This document shows positions 26,899 to 38,250 of a stretch of 64,000 nt of DNA, piece by piece. Source of the DNA: Pseudomonas moorei (lineage in GTDB: Bacteria > Pseudomonadota > Gammaproteobacteria > Pseudomonadales > Pseudomonadaceae); contig NZ_VZPP01000005.1 in assembly GCF_008801475.1 (NCBI RefSeq), positions 186,001 through 250,000 of the forward strand, written 5' to 3'. Every line of letters begins with the position of its first letter. The stretch's first letter is position 1. A program made the translations under genes and the position numbers. The notes beneath the pieces are model-generated. The model did not search any database and was not told the DNA's origin. It was given only the letters and a program-made list of their open reading frames with translations.

Positions 26899-28713
26899 GT
26901 GATTGTTAGTCCCTGTAACGCACCAAAATTGTCTGCCAAACGGTTACGTAGCGCTCTGGTAGCGGGCTCTGCTCTGCTCACCCTGCTCAGCGCCGGCCAG
27001 CTTTGGGCCTTCAATCTGGATGATGTATCGGCCAAGGCAAAAGAACTGGCCGGGCAAAAATACGAAGCGCCTCGCAGTAACCTGCCAAACGAATTCCGCG
27101 AGATGAAATTCGCGGACTATCAGAAAATTCGTTTTCTGACGGAAAAAGCCGAATGGGCGGACCAGAAAACTCCGTTCAAGCTGTCGTTCTATCACCAGGG
27201 CATGCATTTTGATACGCCGGTGAAAATCAACGAAATCACGGCGAACGACGTCGAGGAGATCAAATACGACCCAAGTCGTTTCGACTTCGGCGACTTGAAA
27301 TTCGATCCAAAAGCCACCGAGCAACTGGGTTACGCCGGTTTCCGTGTGCTGTACCCGATCAACAAGGCTGACAAGCAAGACGAAATCATGACCATGCTCG
27401 GCGCGAGTTACTTCCGCGTTGTCGGCAAAGGCCACGTCTATGGTTTGTCCGCTCGCGGCATGGCGATCGATACCGCCTTGCCATCCGGTGAGGAATTCCC
27501 GCGTTTTCGCGAATTCTGGATTCAACAGCCCAAGCCGGGCGACAAGCACCTGGTGATCTTCGCGTTGCTGGATTCGCCACGGGCGACCGGCGCCTATCGA
27601 CTGATCCTTCGTCCAGGCAGCGACACCATTGTCGACGTCAAGGCGCAGATGTTCCTGCGTGACAAAGTTTCCAAGCTCGGCATTGCACCGCTGACCAGCA
27701 TGTACCTGTTCGGTGCCAACCAGCCATCGAAAGTGCTGAACTACCGTCGCGAACTGCATGATTCCAGCGGTCTGTCGATCCGCGCCGGTAACGGCGAGTG
27801 GATCTGGCGTCCGCTGAACAACCCGAAACACCTGGCCGTGAGCAACTTCTCCGTCGAGAATCCGCGCGGTTTCGGTCTGCTGCAACGTGGTCGTGACTTC
27901 AGCCACTATGAAGACCTCGACGACCGCTACGACAAGCGTCCAAGCGCCTGGATCGAACCGAAAGGCGATTGGGGCAAGGGCTCCGTCGATCTGGTAGAGA
28001 TTCCGACCGCCGACGAAACCAACGACAATATCGTGGCTTTCTGGAGCCCGGAAAAACTGCCGGAACCTGGCCAGCCGCTCGATGTCGCTTATCGTATGCA
28101 CTGGACCATGGATGAAGCTTCGATCCACGCTCCGGACAGCGCCTGGGTCAAGCAGACCCTGCGTTCCACCGGCGATGTCAAACAGTCCAACCTGATTCGT
28201 CAGCCAGACGGTAGCGTCGCCTATCTGGTGGACTTCGAAGGCCCATCCCTGGCGGCACTGCCAGAGAATGCGGACGTTCGCAGCCAGGTGAGCGTCGGCG
28301 ACAACGCCGAGCTCGTGGAAAACAGCGTGCGCTACAACCCCGAGACCAAGGGCTGGCGCCTGACCCTGCGCATGAAGATCAAGGACCCGAGCAAGTCCAC
28401 CGAGATGCGTGCGGCGCTGGTTCAGAACGTCACGCCTGCCGACCTGGCCAAGACTTCGATTCCGGCCTCCAACTCCTCCGTGGCCAAGGCCGACAAGGTC
28501 GCCGCCAAGCAACAGGAGAAAACGGACAAGGAAGCCAAGCAGGCCGAGGCTACTCAGGGTGACGCCAAGCCGGTTGCAGATGCCAAGGACAAGGCCAATA
28601 AAGACGCCAAGCAGCCTGTCGCTGCCGACGCGGCCCCAGCCACACCGGAATCGGCATCGACTGAAGAAGTCCTGACCGAGACCTGGAGCTATCAGTTGCC
28701 TGCCGATGAGTAA
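26899..28713 (+). CDS. opgG: glucan biosynthesis periplasmic protein OpgG
   Basis: Periplasmic protein required for the beta-1,6-branched osmoregulated periplasmic glucans, made together with OpgH. The 604 residues run from GTG 26899, chosen because GAGGG lies 6-8 bases upstream; an ATG at 26872 has no such site. A signal peptide ends near QLWAFN (about residue 41). The body (about 42-520) carries the MdoG domain, e.g. [20 protein letters not shown] and [19 protein letters not shown] hydrophilic Lys/Ala/Glu-rich tail (about 525-590) extends beyond the E. coli length. It overlaps opgH by 8 bases. Confidence 0.94.
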   Translation: MIVSPCNAPKLSAKRLRSALVAGSALLTLLSAGQLWAFNLDDVSAKAKELAGQKYEAPRSNLPNEFREMKFADYQKIRFLTEKAEWADQKTPFKLSFYHQGMHFDTPVKINEITANDVEEIKYDPSRFDFGDLKFDPKATEQLGYAGFRVLYPINKADKQDEIMTMLGASYFRVVGKGHVYGLSARGMAIDTALPSGEEFPRFREFWIQQPKPGDKHLVIFALLDSPRATGAYRLILRPGSDTIVDVKAQMFLRDKVSKLGIAPLTSMYLFGANQPSKVLNYRRELHDSSGLSIRAGNGEWIWRPLNNPKHLAVSNFSVENPRGFGLLQRGRDFSHYEDLDDRYDKRPSAWIEPKGDWGKGSVDLVEIPTADETNDNIVAFWSPEKLPEPGQPLDVAYRMHWTMDEASIHAPDSAWVKQTLRSTGDVKQSNLIRQPDGSVAYLVDFEGPSLAALPENADVRSQVSVGDNAELVENSVRYNPETKGWRLTLRMKIKDPSKSTEMRAALVQNVTPADLAKTSIPASNSSVAKADKVAAKQQEKTDKEAKQAEATQGDAKPVADAKDKANKDAKQPVAADAAPATPESASTEEVLTETWSYQLPADE

Positions 28714-31276
28714 TTCACACGTACAGCCAGAGACTCTGTCCGAGTACCTGGCGCACCTGCCGATGACCGACCAGCAGCGCGCGGAACTCGCGGGCTGCCA
28801 GTCCTTCAGCGAACTGCACGAACGTCTTTCGTCCCAGGCGTTCGACGCCCCGACCGATGCCGCCCAGGCTTCGGTCGGCAAGCGCCTGACCCTGAGTACC
28901 GCCGAAGAGCTGCAAGACGCCGAAATGCTGGTGCTCGACGCCAACGGTCGGGTCTGCCTCAAGGCGACCCCGCCGATCCGTCGGACCAAGGTCGTGCCGG
29001 AACCGTGGCGCACCAATATCCTGGTGCGTGGCTGGCGCCGCCTGACCGGTCGTACCAACCCGCCCAAGCCGCCGAAGGACGAACGTGTCCTGCCGGCTGC
29101 GCGCTGGCGCACCGTCGGTTCGATCCGTCGCTACATTCTGTTGCTGCTGATGCTCGGCCAGACCATCGTCGCTGGCTGGTACATGAAAGGCATCATGCCG
29201 TACCAGGGCTGGTCGTTCGTCGACCTCAACGAAGTGTTGCATCAACCGCTGCTGCAAACCGCCACGCAAGTGCTGCCGTATGCATTGCAGACCAGCATCC
29301 TGATCCTGTTCGGCATCCTGTTCTGCTGGGTATCGGCCGGTTTCTGGACGGCACTGATGGGCTTCCTGGAGTTGCTCACCGGTCACGACAAGTACCGCAT
29401 TTCCGGCGCCAGTGCCGGCAACGAGCCGATTCCGAAAGACGCGCGCACCGCACTGGTGATGCCGATCTGTAACGAAGACGTGCCCCGGGTATTCGCCGGT
29501 CTGCGCGCGACCTTCGAGTCGGTCGCGGCCACGGGTGATCTGGACCGCTTCGACTTCTTCGTCCTCAGCGACAGTAACGACGCCGATATCTGCGTCGCCG
29601 AGCAACAGGCCTGGCTGGACGTCTGCCGCGAGGCAGGGGGCTTCGGCAAGATTTTCTATCGCCGCCGCCGCCGTCGCGTCAAGCGCAAGAGCGGTAACCT
29701 CGACGACTTCTGCCGCCGTTGGGGCGGTGACTACAAGTACATGGTCGTGCTCGACGCCGACTCGGTGATGAGCGGTGAGTGCCTGACCAGTCTCGTGCGC
29801 TTGATGGAAGCCACGCCGGACGCCGGGATCATCCAGACCGCGCCTCGTGCGTCGGGCATGGACACGCTGTATGCGCGCATGCAGCAGTTCGCCACCCGCG
29901 TGTACGGTCCGCTGTTCACCGCCGGCCTGCACTTCTGGCAGTTGGGCGAATCCCACTACTGGGGCCACAACGCAATCATCCGCATGAAGCCGTTTATCGA
30001 CCACTGCGCGCTGGCGCCGTTGCCCGGTAAAGGCGCGTTTTCCGGTGCGATTCTGTCCCACGACTTCGTCGAAGCCGCGCTGATGCGCCGTGCCGGTTGG
30101 GGCGTGTGGATTGCCTACGACTTGCCTGGCAGTTACGAAGAGCTGCCGCCGAACCTGCTGGACGAACTCAAGCGTGACCGTCGCTGGTGCCACGGCAACC
30201 TGATGAACTTCCGACTGTTCCTGGTCAAGGGCATGCACCCGGTGCACCGTGCGGTGTTCCTCACGGGTGTGATGTCTTACCTGTCGGCGCCGTTGTGGTT
30301 CTTCTTCCTCGTGCTGTCGACGGCGCTGCTGGCGGTCAACACGCTGATGGAGCCGCAGTACTTCCTCGAACCGCGCCAGCTTTATCCGCTGTGGCCTCAA
30401 TGGCACCCGGACAAGGCCATTGCGCTGTTCTCGACCACCATCGTGCTGCTGTTCCTGCCGAAGCTGTTGAGCATCATCCTGATCTGGGCCAAGGGCGCGA
30501 AAGAGTTCGGTGGCAAGTTCAAGGTGACCCTGTCCATGTTGCTGGAGATGCTGTTCTCCATGCTGCTGGCACCGGTGCGGATGATTTTCCACACCCGTTT
30601 CGTCCTTGCCGCGTTCCTCGGCTGGGCCGCGACCTGGAACTCGCCGCAACGTGACGACGATTCCACGCCGTGGAGCGAGGCGGTAAAACGCCATGGTCCG
30701 CAAACCTTGCTCGGCTTCTTCTGGGCTTTGCTGGTGATCTGGCTGAACCCGAGCTTCCTCTGGTGGCTGGTGCCGATCGTCGGTTCGTTGATGCTGTCCA
30801 TCCCGGTATCGGTGATTTCCAGCCGTGTCGGCCTGGGCCTCAAGTCCCGTGACGAGAGCCTGTTCCTGATCCCTGAGGAATACAATCCGCCGCAGGCGTT
30901 GCTGGCCACCGACCAGTACACCCACGAAAACCGCTGGCATGCACTGAATGACGGCTTTGTCCGTTCAGTGGTCGACCCGCAGCAGAACGCCCTGGCGTGC
31001 TCGCTGGCGACCTCCCGTCACCGTCAGGCGGAACCGATCGAGTGGCTGCGCGTCGAGCGGGTACGCCACGCGATGAAGGTCGGGCCTGATGGGCTGACCA
31101 ACAATGAACGTGTGCAACTGTTGAGCGACCCAGTGGCATTGGCTCGCCTGCATGAGCAGGTCTGGAGCGAAGGTCACCAGGAGTGGCTGGGCGCGTGGCG
31201 CAAGTCGGTGAAGGCCGACCCTCATGCACCGCTGCTTCCGCTCAAGCCAGTGAGCATTCAGCCGCAGTTGGCCTGA
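28706..31276 (+). CDS. opgH: glucans biosynthesis glucosyltransferase OpgH
   Basis: Inner-membrane glucosyltransferase that builds the linear beta-1,2-glucan backbone from UDP-glucose. The 856 residues comprise a soluble N-terminus, two membrane segments (about 145-165 and 190-225), a GT2 domain with [10 protein letters not shown], the DxD in [11 protein letters not shown] and the processive-enzyme motif RDRRWCHGN near residue 490, then several C-terminal membrane helices (about 515-700). ATG 28706 lies inside the end of opgG (8-base overlap), so translation is coupled. A strong terminator follows 2 bases after the stop. Confidence 0.96.
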   Translation: MSNSHVQPETLSEYLAHLPMTDQQRAELAGCQSFSELHERLSSQAFDAPTDAAQASVGKRLTLSTAEELQDAEMLVLDANGRVCLKATPPIRRTKVVPEPWRTNILVRGWRRLTGRTNPPKPPKDERVLPAARWRTVGSIRRYILLLLMLGQTIVAGWYMKGIMPYQGWSFVDLNEVLHQPLLQTATQVLPYALQTSILILFGILFCWVSAGFWTALMGFLELLTGHDKYRISGASAGNEPIPKDARTALVMPICNEDVPRVFAGLRATFESVAATGDLDRFDFFVLSDSNDADICVAEQQAWLDVCREAGGFGKIFYRRRRRRVKRKSGNLDDFCRRWGGDYKYMVVLDADSVMSGECLTSLVRLMEATPDAGIIQTAPRASGMDTLYARMQQFATRVYGPLFTAGLHFWQLGESHYWGHNAIIRMKPFIDHCALAPLPGKGAFSGAILSHDFVEAALMRRAGWGVWIAYDLPGSYEELPPNLLDELKRDRRWCHGNLMNFRLFLVKGMHPVHRAVFLTGVMSYLSAPLWFFFLVLSTALLAVNTLMEPQYFLEPRQLYPLWPQWHPDKAIALFSTTIVLLFLPKLLSIILIWAKGAKEFGGKFKVTLSMLLEMLFSMLLAPVRMIFHTRFVLAAFLGWAATWNSPQRDDDSTPWSEAVKRHGPQTLLGFFWALLVIWLNPSFLWWLVPIVGSLMLSIPVSVISSRVGLGLKSRDESLFLIPEEYNPPQALLATDQYTHENRWHALNDGFVRSVVDPQQNALACSLATSRHRQAEPIEWLRVERVRHAMKVGPDGLTNNERVQLLSDPVALARLHEQVWSEGHQEWLGAWRKSVKADPHAPLLPLKPVSIQPQLA

Positions 31277-31278
31277 TG

Positions 31279-31305
31279 AAAAAACCCGCGAAAGCGGGTT
31301 TTTTT
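31279..31305 (+). terminator. intrinsic terminator of opgGH
   Basis: An 11-bp perfect stem (AAAAAACCCGC, loop GAAA, GCGGGTTTTTT) begins 2 bases after the opgH stop and ends in a run of seven T. Confidence 0.93.
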
Positions 31306-31403
31306 ATGATCGTGCGCAAGCGGTGGGAACGATCAGCCGAAGGATCTTCGGGCGTAGGGCTTCCTGCGTCAGGTCCTGTACGTGCAGCGTCCTGTCGGGC
31401 GCC

Positions 31404-31480
31404 ATCGCGGGCAAGCCTCCACACAGTGATTGGGTTGATCACACTCGACGCAAAAACTGTGGAAGCGTGACTTGCCCGCG
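31404..31480. repeat. degenerate REPIN
   Basis: A left arm ATCGCGGGCAAGCCTCCACA and a right arm TGTGGAAGCGTGACTTGCCC-GCG are recognisable inverted copies with several mismatches. It lies between the convergent opgH and chemoreceptor genes. The rest of the gap 31306-31525 shows nothing else. Confidence 0.55.
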
Positions 31481-31525
31481 CTGACATCACCTCGGTTCAG
31501 ATCGAACCGAGGCAGATGAATCACC

Positions 31526-33442
31526 TCAAACCCTGAACCGCCCCACCAGCATCTGCAAATGCGTCCCCAACCGCGCCAGCTCAACACTGGACGCCGCCGT
31601 CTCCTCGCTGGCCGCCGAGGTCTGATCTGACACATCCCGCACATTCAGCACGCTACGGTTGATCTCTTCCGCCACGGCGCTTTGCTGCTCGGCAGCGGCG
31701 GCGATCTGCTGGTTCATCGCCTGGATCGCCGACACGGTGCGGGTGATGCTTTCCAGTGAGCCGCCGGCGCGGCGGGTCAGTTCGACGCTGCTGTCGGTCA
31801 GGGCGCGGCTGTTGTCCATGATGGCCGATACTTGCTGGGTACCGTTTTGCAGGCCGACGATCAGCTCTTCGATCTCTTCGGTGGACTTCTGGGTGCGTTG
31901 CGCCAGGCTGCGGACTTCGTCGGCGACCACGGCAAAACCCCGTCCGGCCTCACCCGCGCGCGCCGCTTCGATCGCTGCGTTGAGCGCCAGCAGGTTGGTT
32001 TGCTGGGCCACGGACTTGATTACATCGAGGACGCTGCCGATTTTGTCGCTTTCACGCTTGAGCTCGCCCATGGCTTCGGTGGAGTGACCCACTTCCAGGG
32101 CCAGGCGCTCGATCTGCGCGATCGCTTCACCCACTACCTTGTCACCTTCACGGGCCTGCTGATCGGCGGCGACGGCGGCCTCGGAGGCTTCTTCGGCGTT
32201 GCGCGCGACTTCCTGCACCGTGGCGGTCATTTCGTTCATGGCGGTCGCCACCTGATCGGTCTCGACCTTCTGGCTGTTGACCCCGGCGCTGGTCTGCTCG
32301 GTGACGGCGGACAGCTCTTCGGCGGCGCTGGCGATTTGCGTGACGCCATCACTGATGCCGCCGATCAGTTCGCGCAGGCCTTGGGTCATGCTCTGCATGG
32401 CGCGTTGCAGTTGGCCGAGTTCATCCTGGCGTGGGGAGTTCAGGTCGTGGGTCAAGTCGCCGCCGGCCACACGTTGGGCCACGAGCAGGGTCTGGTTCAG
32501 AGGAATGATGATCTGCCGGGTAATCGCCCAGGCGGCCAGCAGGCCGAAGGCCATGGCCAAGACGGTGGCGAGGGCCAGCATGTTCTTGGCATGGGCGACG
32601 TCGGTGTCACGGACAACGGTTTGCGAGGCGGTGAGTTTTTTACTGACGTCCAGCAGGATCTCGCCTTGGGCGGCCATGCGCTCAAGGGCTTTGGCGCTGG
32701 CGACCTGGGAATCGCGGAACTGGCTGACGGCGGCACGGTAAGCCTTCAGTGAGTCGGTCGCCTGCTTCAGGTTGGCGATGTGTTCCTCGGGCAGTTTGGC
32801 CGGCAGGCTTTCGAGGTTTTTCAGGGCGTTGTCGATGGCGTCCAGGGCTGGCTGCTCGGCCTCGCTCTTGGCGCTGTAGGTGTAGCCGCGCACCTGGAAG
32901 CGGGCCTGCTGGATCAATTTGCTCAGGTCGATGACGCTGTTGAAGGCGGTCACGCTATCGCCTTGCAGCATGAATTTTTCCACTTCGGCGACATGGGCCA
33001 CGGCGTTGTCGGCGGTGGCACCGAGTTTGCTGCGGGCGTCTTCACGCTGAGCGCCGGCCTGGGTCATATCACTGAACGCGCGACGGTACTCGGCGACGGC
33101 GGCCAGTTGTTGATCGACCAGTGCCACGTCAGCGGGTTGCTCGATCAGGCTACGGGCGGTTTTCAGGTCGCTTTCGAGTTTGCTCAATTGCTCGTTGACG
33201 GCACCAGGGCCTTGTTCGCCGCGACGCATTTCGTAATCCAGGCGTGCTATGCGCAGGTCTTTGGTCACCCCGTTGATATCGGAAATGAAACCCAGCTTAT
33301 CGCCACGACTGGTCACGTTGCCCAGACCGCTCCAGCCCGTGAAGGTGATCAGCAGGGTCAGCAATAACACCAGACCAAAACCGATTCCGAGTTTGCGTTT
33401 GACGCTGACGTTTCCCAGCTTATCGGCTAGCCATTGGTACAT
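31526..33442 (-). CDS. methyl-accepting chemotaxis protein with helical bimodular (HBM) type sensor
   Basis: A 638-residue chemoreceptor. TM1 is near residues 16-36, then a long all-helical periplasmic domain of about 240 residues (HBM size, as in P. putida McpS for TCA intermediates), TM2 near 280-300, HAMP, and a signalling domain with [22 protein letters not shown] 33442 gives [18 protein letters not shown], the natural N-terminus; the longer frame upstream is not coding. Ligand specificity cannot be read, but HBM receptors commonly bind organic acids. A FliA-like promoter lies 41 bases upstream. Confidence 0.9.
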   Translation of the reverse strand: MYQWLADKLGNVSVKRKLGIGFGLVLLLTLLITFTGWSGLGNVTSRGDKLGFISDINGVTKDLRIARLDYEMRRGEQGPGAVNEQLSKLESDLKTARSLIEQPADVALVDQQLAAVAEYRRAFSDMTQAGAQREDARSKLGATADNAVAHVAEVEKFMLQGDSVTAFNSVIDLSKLIQQARFQVRGYTYSAKSEAEQPALDAIDNALKNLESLPAKLPEEHIANLKQATDSLKAYRAAVSQFRDSQVASAKALERMAAQGEILLDVSKKLTASQTVVRDTDVAHAKNMLALATVLAMAFGLLAAWAITRQIIIPLNQTLLVAQRVAGGDLTHDLNSPRQDELGQLQRAMQSMTQGLRELIGGISDGVTQIASAAEELSAVTEQTSAGVNSQKVETDQVATAMNEMTATVQEVARNAEEASEAAVAADQQAREGDKVVGEAIAQIERLALEVGHSTEAMGELKRESDKIGSVLDVIKSVAQQTNLLALNAAIEAARAGEAGRGFAVVADEVRSLAQRTQKSTEEIEELIVGLQNGTQQVSAIMDNSRALTDSSVELTRRAGGSLESITRTVSAIQAMNQQIAAAAEQQSAVAEEINRSVLNVRDVSDQTSAASEETAASSVELARLGTHLQMLVGRFRV

Positions 33443-33482
33443 GCTGCAACTCCCCGGACCACACATTGGTTTTATGGGGGAT

Positions 33483-33509
33483 GTATCGGCAGGCGAGTGC
33501 GATTCTGTA
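33483..33509 (-). promoter_or_regulatory. FliA (sigma-28) promoter of the HBM chemoreceptor
   Basis: On the minus strand TACAGAAT, 11 bases, GCCGATAC compares with the flagellar consensus TAAAGTTT-N11-GCCGATAA: 7 of 8 in the -10 and 5 of 8 in the -35 with exact spacing. It ties receptor expression to the flagellar cascade. Confidence 0.6.
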
Positions 33510-33540
33510 GGTGCGTCCGATGTATGGGGGGATGATGAAC

Positions 33541-33568
33541 TGTAGGAGCGAGCAAGCTCCCTCCTACA
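33541..33568. repeat. REP hairpin downstream of rsmE
   Basis: Compact inverted repeat TGTAGGAGCGAGC, 2-base loop, GCTCCCTCCTACA with one mismatch. It is 10 bases past the rsmE stop, where it may act as terminator or 3' end stabiliser. Confidence 0.65.
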
Positions 33569-33578
33569 GGGGCGGAAT

Positions 33579-34286
33579 CTAGAAGAGGCGGGCCAAAAGG
33601 GCGGTGACGGCGGTTTCGACCCGCAGGATGCGCTCGCCCAGTTGCACTGGCTGCAACCCGGCCTTGCCCAGCAGGTCGATCTCGTAAGGAATCCAGCCAC
33701 CCTCCGGACCAATGGCCAGGGTCACCGGTTCGCTCAGGGCGCGAGGGCAGGGCGGGTATTGGCCGGGATGGCCTACCAGGCCGAGGGTGCCTTCGACGAT
33801 GGCCGGCAGGCGATCTTCGACGAACGGCTTGAAGCGCTTCTCGATCACCACTTCCGGCAGCACGCTGTCCCGGGCCTGTTCGAGGCCGAGGATCAACTGC
33901 TCGCGAATCGCTTCAGGCTCCAGGAACGGGGTCTGCCAGAAGCTCTTCTCGACGCGATAGCTGTTGACCAGCACGATCCGTGGCACACCCATGGCCGCCA
34001 CGGTCTGGAACACCCTGCGCAGCATTTTGGGCCGTGGCAGGGCCAGTACCAGGGTCAATGGCAGCTTGGCGGGGGGAGGCTGGTCGAGGTTGACGCGCAA
34101 TTCCGCTTCAGTGGCGTCCAGGCGCAGCACCTCGGCGGAACCCATCAGCCCGTCGATACGGCCGACACGCATGCTGTCACCGACTTCACAGCGGTGAACT
34201 TCCTGCATGTGGGTCAACCGGCGATCACGCAGGATCACCCGGTCGGCCGCAATGAAGTCGGCCGATTCGAGGAGCAGCAGGTTCAC
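33579..34286 (-). CDS. rsmE: 16S rRNA (uracil-1498-N3)-methyltransferase
   Basis: Methylates N3 of U1498 in 16S rRNA with S-adenosylmethionine. The 235 residues have an N-terminal PUA-like domain ([12 protein letters not shown] near residue 26) and a C-terminal SPOUT knot with [17 protein letters not shown] near residue 190 and [12 protein letters not shown] near 215. Its ATG overlaps the tatC stop by 4 bases, so it is the last gene of the hisIE-tatABC-rsmE string. Confidence 0.95.
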   Translation of the reverse strand: MNLLLLESADFIAADRVILRDRRLTHMQEVHRCEVGDSMRVGRIDGLMGSAEVLRLDATEAELRVNLDQPPPAKLPLTLVLALPRPKMLRRVFQTVAAMGVPRIVLVNSYRVEKSFWQTPFLEPEAIREQLILGLEQARDSVLPEVVIEKRFKPFVEDRLPAIVEGTLGLVGHPGQYPPCPRALSEPVTLAIGPEGGWIPYEIDLLGKAGLQPVQLGERILRVETAVTALLARLF

Positions 34287-35077
34287 GCTTGGGTCGCTGG
34301 CGGCTGGTCGTTGTGATCGTCAGCCGGTTGGTCGTCCGGATGTTCGCCGCGCTTGCTGACCAGGCTGCCAAACAGGATGCCGATCTCGAACAGCAGCCAC
34401 ATCGGTACGGCCAGCAGGGTCTGCGAGAAGATGTCCGGTGGCGTCAGGATCATGCCGACCACGAAGCAGCCGATGATCACGTACGGGCGGATTTTCTTCA
34501 GGTATTTGACGTCGACCACGCCGATCCACACCAACAGCACCACGGCCACCGGAATCTCGAACGCCACGCCGAACGCGAAGAACAGCGTCATGACGAAGTC
34601 GAGGTAGCTGGTGATGTCGGTCATCATTTCCACGCCGGCCGGAGTAGCGGAGGCGAAGAATTTGAAGATCAGCGGGAACACCAGGTAATAGGCGAACGCC
34701 ATGCCGGTGTAGAACAGCATGATGCTGGAGATCAGCAAGGGTACTGCAATGCGCTTTTCATGCTTGTACAGGCCTGGGGCAATGAAGCCCCAGATCTGGT
34801 GCAGAATCACCGGGATCGCCAGGAACAGCGACACCATCATCGTCAGCTTCAGCGGCGTCAGGAACGGCGACGACACGTCGGTGGCGATCATCGTCGCGCC
34901 GGCTGGCAAGTAGGCGCGCAGCGGTGTCGAGACGAAGGTGTAGATCTGCTGGGTGAAGGCGAATAACCCGGCGAAGATGATGAAAATCGCCGCTACGCAG
35001 CGCAGCAGGCGGGTACGCAACTCGGTGAGGTGCGAAACCAGCGGCATGTGCTGGTCGTTTTCAGGAAGATCGCTCAT
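34283..35077 (-). CDS. tatC: Sec-independent protein translocase TatC
   Basis: Receptor core of the twin-arginine translocase in the inner membrane. The 264 residues have six hydrophobic segments. The conserved N-terminal motif [14 protein letters not shown] near residues 12-25 and the periplasmic FLTPLKLTM segment are present. The polar C-terminal tail (about 245-264) is short and acidic. It overlaps tatB and rsmE by 4 bases each. Confidence 0.97.
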   Translation of the reverse strand: MSDLPENDQHMPLVSHLTELRTRLLRCVAAIFIIFAGLFAFTQQIYTFVSTPLRAYLPAGATMIATDVSSPFLTPLKLTMMVSLFLAIPVILHQIWGFIAPGLYKHEKRIAVPLLISSIMLFYTGMAFAYYLVFPLIFKFFASATPAGVEMMTDITSYLDFVMTLFFAFGVAFEIPVAVVLLVWIGVVDVKYLKKIRPYVIIGCFVVGMILTPPDIFSQTLLAVPMWLLFEIGILFGSLVSKRGEHPDDQPADDHNDQPPATQA

Positions 35078-35529
35078 GGGGCTCGCGGCGGCAGTGTTGG
35101 GTCATGAGGAGCCGGCGCGACAGGTGCGGCGGCTGGAGCAACAGGTTCAACCGCAGGTGTCGCCACAACGGGCGCCGCTTCGGTTGTCGCGACAACGGCA
35201 GCCGGCGCAGGCGTTGGCGTCGGTGCGGCGGGTGTGTGAATCGACTGCTCACCCACGTGCTCCACCGGCGTCGGCTCCTGCTGGGTCGGCGTGAAGATCT
35301 TCCGTGCCTCCTGCTCAAGCGACAGGATGTGCTCGTTGTGCAGTTGCCGACGGATCTCGTCGGCACCGATTTCACGTTCAACTTCCTGTTTGATCGCGTT
35401 GAAGCTGCGCTTCAGACGCCCGACCCACAGGCCGGCGGTGCGCGCAGCGCCCGGCAGACGCTCGGGGCCCAGTACCAGCAGGGCGACGAGGCCGACGAGC
35501 AGCAGTTCAGAGAAGCTGATACCAAACAT
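35074..35529 (-). CDS. tatB: Sec-independent protein translocase TatB
   Basis: A 151-residue single-span Tat component. [20 protein letters not shown] opens the protein and carries the conserved Glu; GPERLP and an amphipathic helix follow, then an Ala/Pro/Thr-rich C-terminal tail of low complexity (about 95-151). The start at 35529 places the membrane helix at the N-terminus as the family requires. It is 10 bases from tatA and overlaps tatC by 4. Confidence 0.95.
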   Translation of the reverse strand: MFGISFSELLLVGLVALLVLGPERLPGAARTAGLWVGRLKRSFNAIKQEVEREIGADEIRRQLHNEHILSLEQEARKIFTPTQQEPTPVEHVGEQSIHTPAAPTPTPAPAAVVATTEAAPVVATPAVEPVAPAAAPVAPAPHDPTLPPRAP

Positions 35530-35539
35530 TAGTCTGTGC

Positions 35540-35812
35540 TCACGAGTCTTTGCGGATCGGCTCTTCGACTTTTTGCGCCTGCACATCGATGGTGTGCGGC
35601 TGGTTCACAGAGGCCTGTGGCTGAACGGGCGGAACCGGTTGGGCCGGAGTCGCGCTCGGGTCGGCCGGTTTTTCGTCATCGTTCATGGCTTTGCGGAAGC
35701 CCTTGATCGATTCGCCAACGTCCGTGCCGAGATTCTTCAGTTTCTTGGTGCCGAATACGAGTACCACGACAACCAGGATGACGATCCAGTGTTTCCAGTC
35801 AAAAATGCCCAT
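35540..35812 (-). CDS. tatA: Sec-independent protein translocase TatA
   Basis: Pore-forming Tat subunit of 90 residues. The N-terminal span runs through [12 protein letters not shown], followed by the [20 protein letters not shown] hinge and amphipathic helix, and then an unstructured Pro/Gln-rich tail. It lies 25 bases after hisE and begins the tatABC string. Confidence 0.95.
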   Translation of the reverse strand: MGIFDWKHWIVILVVVVLVFGTKKLKNLGTDVGESIKGFRKAMNDDEKPADPSATPAQPVPPVQPQASVNQPHTIDVQAQKVEEPIRKDS

Positions 35813-35837
35813 GCTGCTGCTCCTCTCTAATAGTTAT

Positions 35838-36170
35838 TCAGGCGGACGGGCGCGAGGCTTTCTCGGCGTGTCCGGACAGACCGAAGCGACGGTCCAGTTC
35901 ATCGAGTACAGCCTGTGGATGCTGCCCTAGTTGGGCGAGCATGACCATGCTGTGGAACCACAAATCGGCGGTTTCGTAGATCACATCGCTGCAGTCGCCG
36001 CTGACGGCGGCATCCTTGGCGGCAATGATGGTTTCGACCGACTCTTCGCCGACTTTTTCCAGAATCTTGTTCAAGCCCTTGTGATACAGGCTGGCGACAT
36101 ACGAGCTATCGGCGGCGGCGCCTTTGCGCTCTTCCAGTACGGCAGCCAGGCGGGTCAGAGTGTCACTCAT
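35838..36170 (-). CDS. hisE: phosphoribosyl-ATP pyrophosphatase
   Basis: Second step of histidine synthesis: phosphoribosyl-ATP to phosphoribosyl-AMP. It is a 110-residue all-helical MazG-like protein with [14 protein letters not shown] near residues 36-49 and a metal-binding EXXE/EXXD pattern continuing to [14 protein letters not shown] 36170 lies within the end of hisI (8-base overlap). hisI and hisE are separate here, not fused as in enterics. Confidence 0.95.
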   Translation of the reverse strand: MSDTLTRLAAVLEERKGAAADSSYVASLYHKGLNKILEKVGEESVETIIAAKDAAVSGDCSDVIYETADLWFHSMVMLAQLGQHPQAVLDELDRRFGLSGHAEKASRPSA

Positions 36171-36564
36171 GTTTGTGTCCTGAGGAATAGATGGCATTGG
36201 GATCTTTCAGGACCGGGTCGACGGTTGTCCAGTCGCCGTTCTCGAAGACACGATAGAAGCAGCTCTGGCGGCCGGTATGGCAGGCGATGTCGCCGATCTG
36301 CTCGACCATCAGGATGATCACGTCAGCATCGCAGTCCAGGCGCATCTCGTGCAGGGTCTGCACGTGGCCGGACTCTTCGCCCTTGCGCCACAGCTTGCCA
36401 CGGGAGCGCGACCAGTAAATGGCGCGGTTCTCGGAAGCGGTCAGCTCCAGTGCCTCACGGTTCATCCAGGCCATCATCAGGACACGCCCGGTCTTGTGAT
36501 CCTGGGCAATTGCCGGCACCAGGCCATCGGCGTCCCACTTGATCTCGTCCAGCCAGTTTTTCAT
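36163..36564 (-). CDS. hisI: phosphoribosyl-AMP cyclohydrolase
   Basis: Third step of histidine synthesis, opening the adenine ring of PR-AMP with a Zn/Mg centre. The 133 residues contain [10 protein letters not shown] near 29, [10 protein letters not shown] near 48 and the metal-binding DCDADVI plus [11 protein letters not shown] segments (about 83-108). The start at 36564 ([11 protein letters not shown]) is the usual one. A gap of 81 bases separates it from ubiB upstream. Confidence 0.96.
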   Translation of the reverse strand: MKNWLDEIKWDADGLVPAIAQDHKTGRVLMMAWMNREALELTASENRAIYWSRSRGKLWRKGEESGHVQTLHEMRLDCDADVIILMVEQIGDIACHTGRQSCFYRVFENGDWTTVDPVLKDPNAIYSSGHKHE

Positions 36565-36645
36565 CTTCGACTCCGACAGCGGGCCCGACACTTCATTAGT
36601 CGAACCCAAGCGTTCAAACAGTGTGCCAGTCGTTCACGCAACTGG

Positions 36646-38250
36646 CTATCGGCGAACGACCAGATACAAGCCCACGGCCATCATGATGCCTGCCGGCCAA
36701 TACGCCAACTGGTTCAACGGCCCGCCGGCGGCGAGAAGGGCGCCACCGGCCAGATGCGCGGTACCTAGCAGGCGCAGGAACCAGTCGTCGCGAGCTCGAT
36801 GCCACGGCGGTGGCGGGTCATTGGCGTGGGGCTGGGACATGCGTTCGAGCAGGTCGCGGGCCATGTTGGCCAGGTGGGGGATCTGCTCGAACTGGCTCTG
36901 CACGTTGCCGAGCAAGGCCTTGGGACTGACCCGCTCGCGCATCCAGCGTTCCAGGAACGGCTGGGCGGTGTTCCACAGATCAAGCTCCGGGTACAACTGA
37001 CGGCCCAGGCCTTCGATGTTCAGCAGGGTTTTTTGCAGTAGTACGAGTTGCGGCTGCACTTCCATGTTGAAGCGCCGCGCGGTCTGGAACAGGCGCATCA
37101 GCACCTGGCCGAAGGAAATATCCTTTAACGGTTTTTCGAAAATCGGCTCGCACACGGTACGGATCGCCGCTTCGAACTCGTTGAGCTTGGTTTCCGCCGG
37201 CACCCAGCCCGAATCGATGTGCAGTTGCGCCACGCGACGGTAATCACGCTTGAAGAACGCGAACAGGTTGCGGGCCAGGTAATCCTGGTCTTCCGGAGTC
37301 AGGCTGCCGACGATGCCGCAGTCGATCGCGATGTACTGCGGGCTCCACGGATTCACCGTGCTGACGAAGATGTTGCCGGGGTGCATGTCGGCGTGGAAGA
37401 AGCTGTCGCGGAACACTTGGGTGAAGAAAATTTCCACGCCGCGCTCGGCCAGCATTTTCATGTCGGTGCGCTGGTCGGCCAGGGTCGCCAGGTCGGTGAC
37501 CTGAATGCCGTAGATGCGCTCCATCACCAGGACTTTCGGGCGGCACCAGTCCCAATAGACTTGCGGCACGTACAACAGCGGCGAACCTTCAAAGTTGCGC
37601 TTCAACTGACTGGCGTTGGCGGCTTCACGCAGCAGGTCGAGTTCGTCATAGATGGTTTTTTCATAGTCGCTGACCACGTCCACCGGGTGCAGCAGGCGCG
37701 CATCGGCCGACACTTTTTCGGCGGCGCGGGCGAGGATGAACAGCCACGCCAGGTCCTGGGCGATCACCGGTTTCAGGCCGGGACGAATCACCTTGACCAC
37801 GACTTCTTCGCCGGTTTTGAGCTGTGCGGCGTGCACCTGCGCGACCGAGGCCGAGGCTAGCGGTTCGACGTCGAAACGGCTGAAGACTTCGCTGATTTTC
37901 TTGCCCAGCTGCTCTTCGATCAGCTTGACCGACAGCTGTGAATCGAACGGCGGAACGCGGTCCTGCAGCTTCATCAGCTCATCGGCGATGTCTTCGGGCA
38001 GCAAGTCACGGCGGGTGGACAAAATCTGGCCGAACTTGATGAAAATCGGCCCCAGGTCCTGCAACGCCAGGCGCAGTCGCGCGCCTCGGCTCAGGTCTAG
38101 TGTCTTGCGCGGGAACCAGCGCCATGGCAGGGCGTAGCGCAGCACCAGCAGGAACCAGGGCAGCGGCAGGGCGAACAGCAGGTCATCAAGGCGGTAGCGG
38201 ATCACGACGCGCTGGATGCGCAACAAACGGCGGACGGCAAGCAGCTTCAT
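36646..38250 (-). CDS. ubiB: ubiquinone biosynthesis protein UbiB (atypical kinase/ATPase)
   Basis: Membrane-associated UbiB/ADCK-family ATPase needed for ubiquinone synthesis, probably to extract or present lipid intermediates. The 534 residues include the hallmark KFGQ in [19 protein letters not shown] near residue 70, the Ala-rich loop in [28 protein letters not shown] near residue 286 and [10 protein letters not shown] near 305. Two C-terminal hydrophobic helices (about 495-532) anchor it. It overlaps ubiJ by 4 bases. Confidence 0.96.
   Translation of the reverse strand: MKLLAVRRLLRIQRVVIRYRLDDLLFALPLPWFLLVLRYALPWRWFPRKTLDLSRGARLRLALQDLGPIFIKFGQILSTRRDLLPEDIADELMKLQDRVPPFDSQLSVKLIEEQLGKKISEVFSRFDVEPLASASVAQVHAAQLKTGEEVVVKVIRPGLKPVIAQDLAWLFILARAAEKVSADARLLHPVDVVSDYEKTIYDELDLLREAANASQLKRNFEGSPLLYVPQVYWDWCRPKVLVMERIYGIQVTDLATLADQRTDMKMLAERGVEIFFTQVFRDSFFHADMHPGNIFVSTVNPWSPQYIAIDCGIVGSLTPEDQDYLARNLFAFFKRDYRRVAQLHIDSGWVPAETKLNEFEAAIRTVCEPIFEKPLKDISFGQVLMRLFQTARRFNMEVQPQLVLLQKTLLNIEGLGRQLYPELDLWNTAQPFLERWMRERVSPKALLGNVQSQFEQIPHLANMARDLLERMSQPHANDPPPPWHRARDDWFLRLLGTAHLAGGALLAAGGPLNQLAYWPAGIMMAVGLYLVVRR

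Noticed and set aside
28715..30940. 741-codon open frame antisense to opgH
   Set aside because: Antisense to a gene with clear glycosyltransferase motifs; composition is Gln/Arg/His-rich and without domains.
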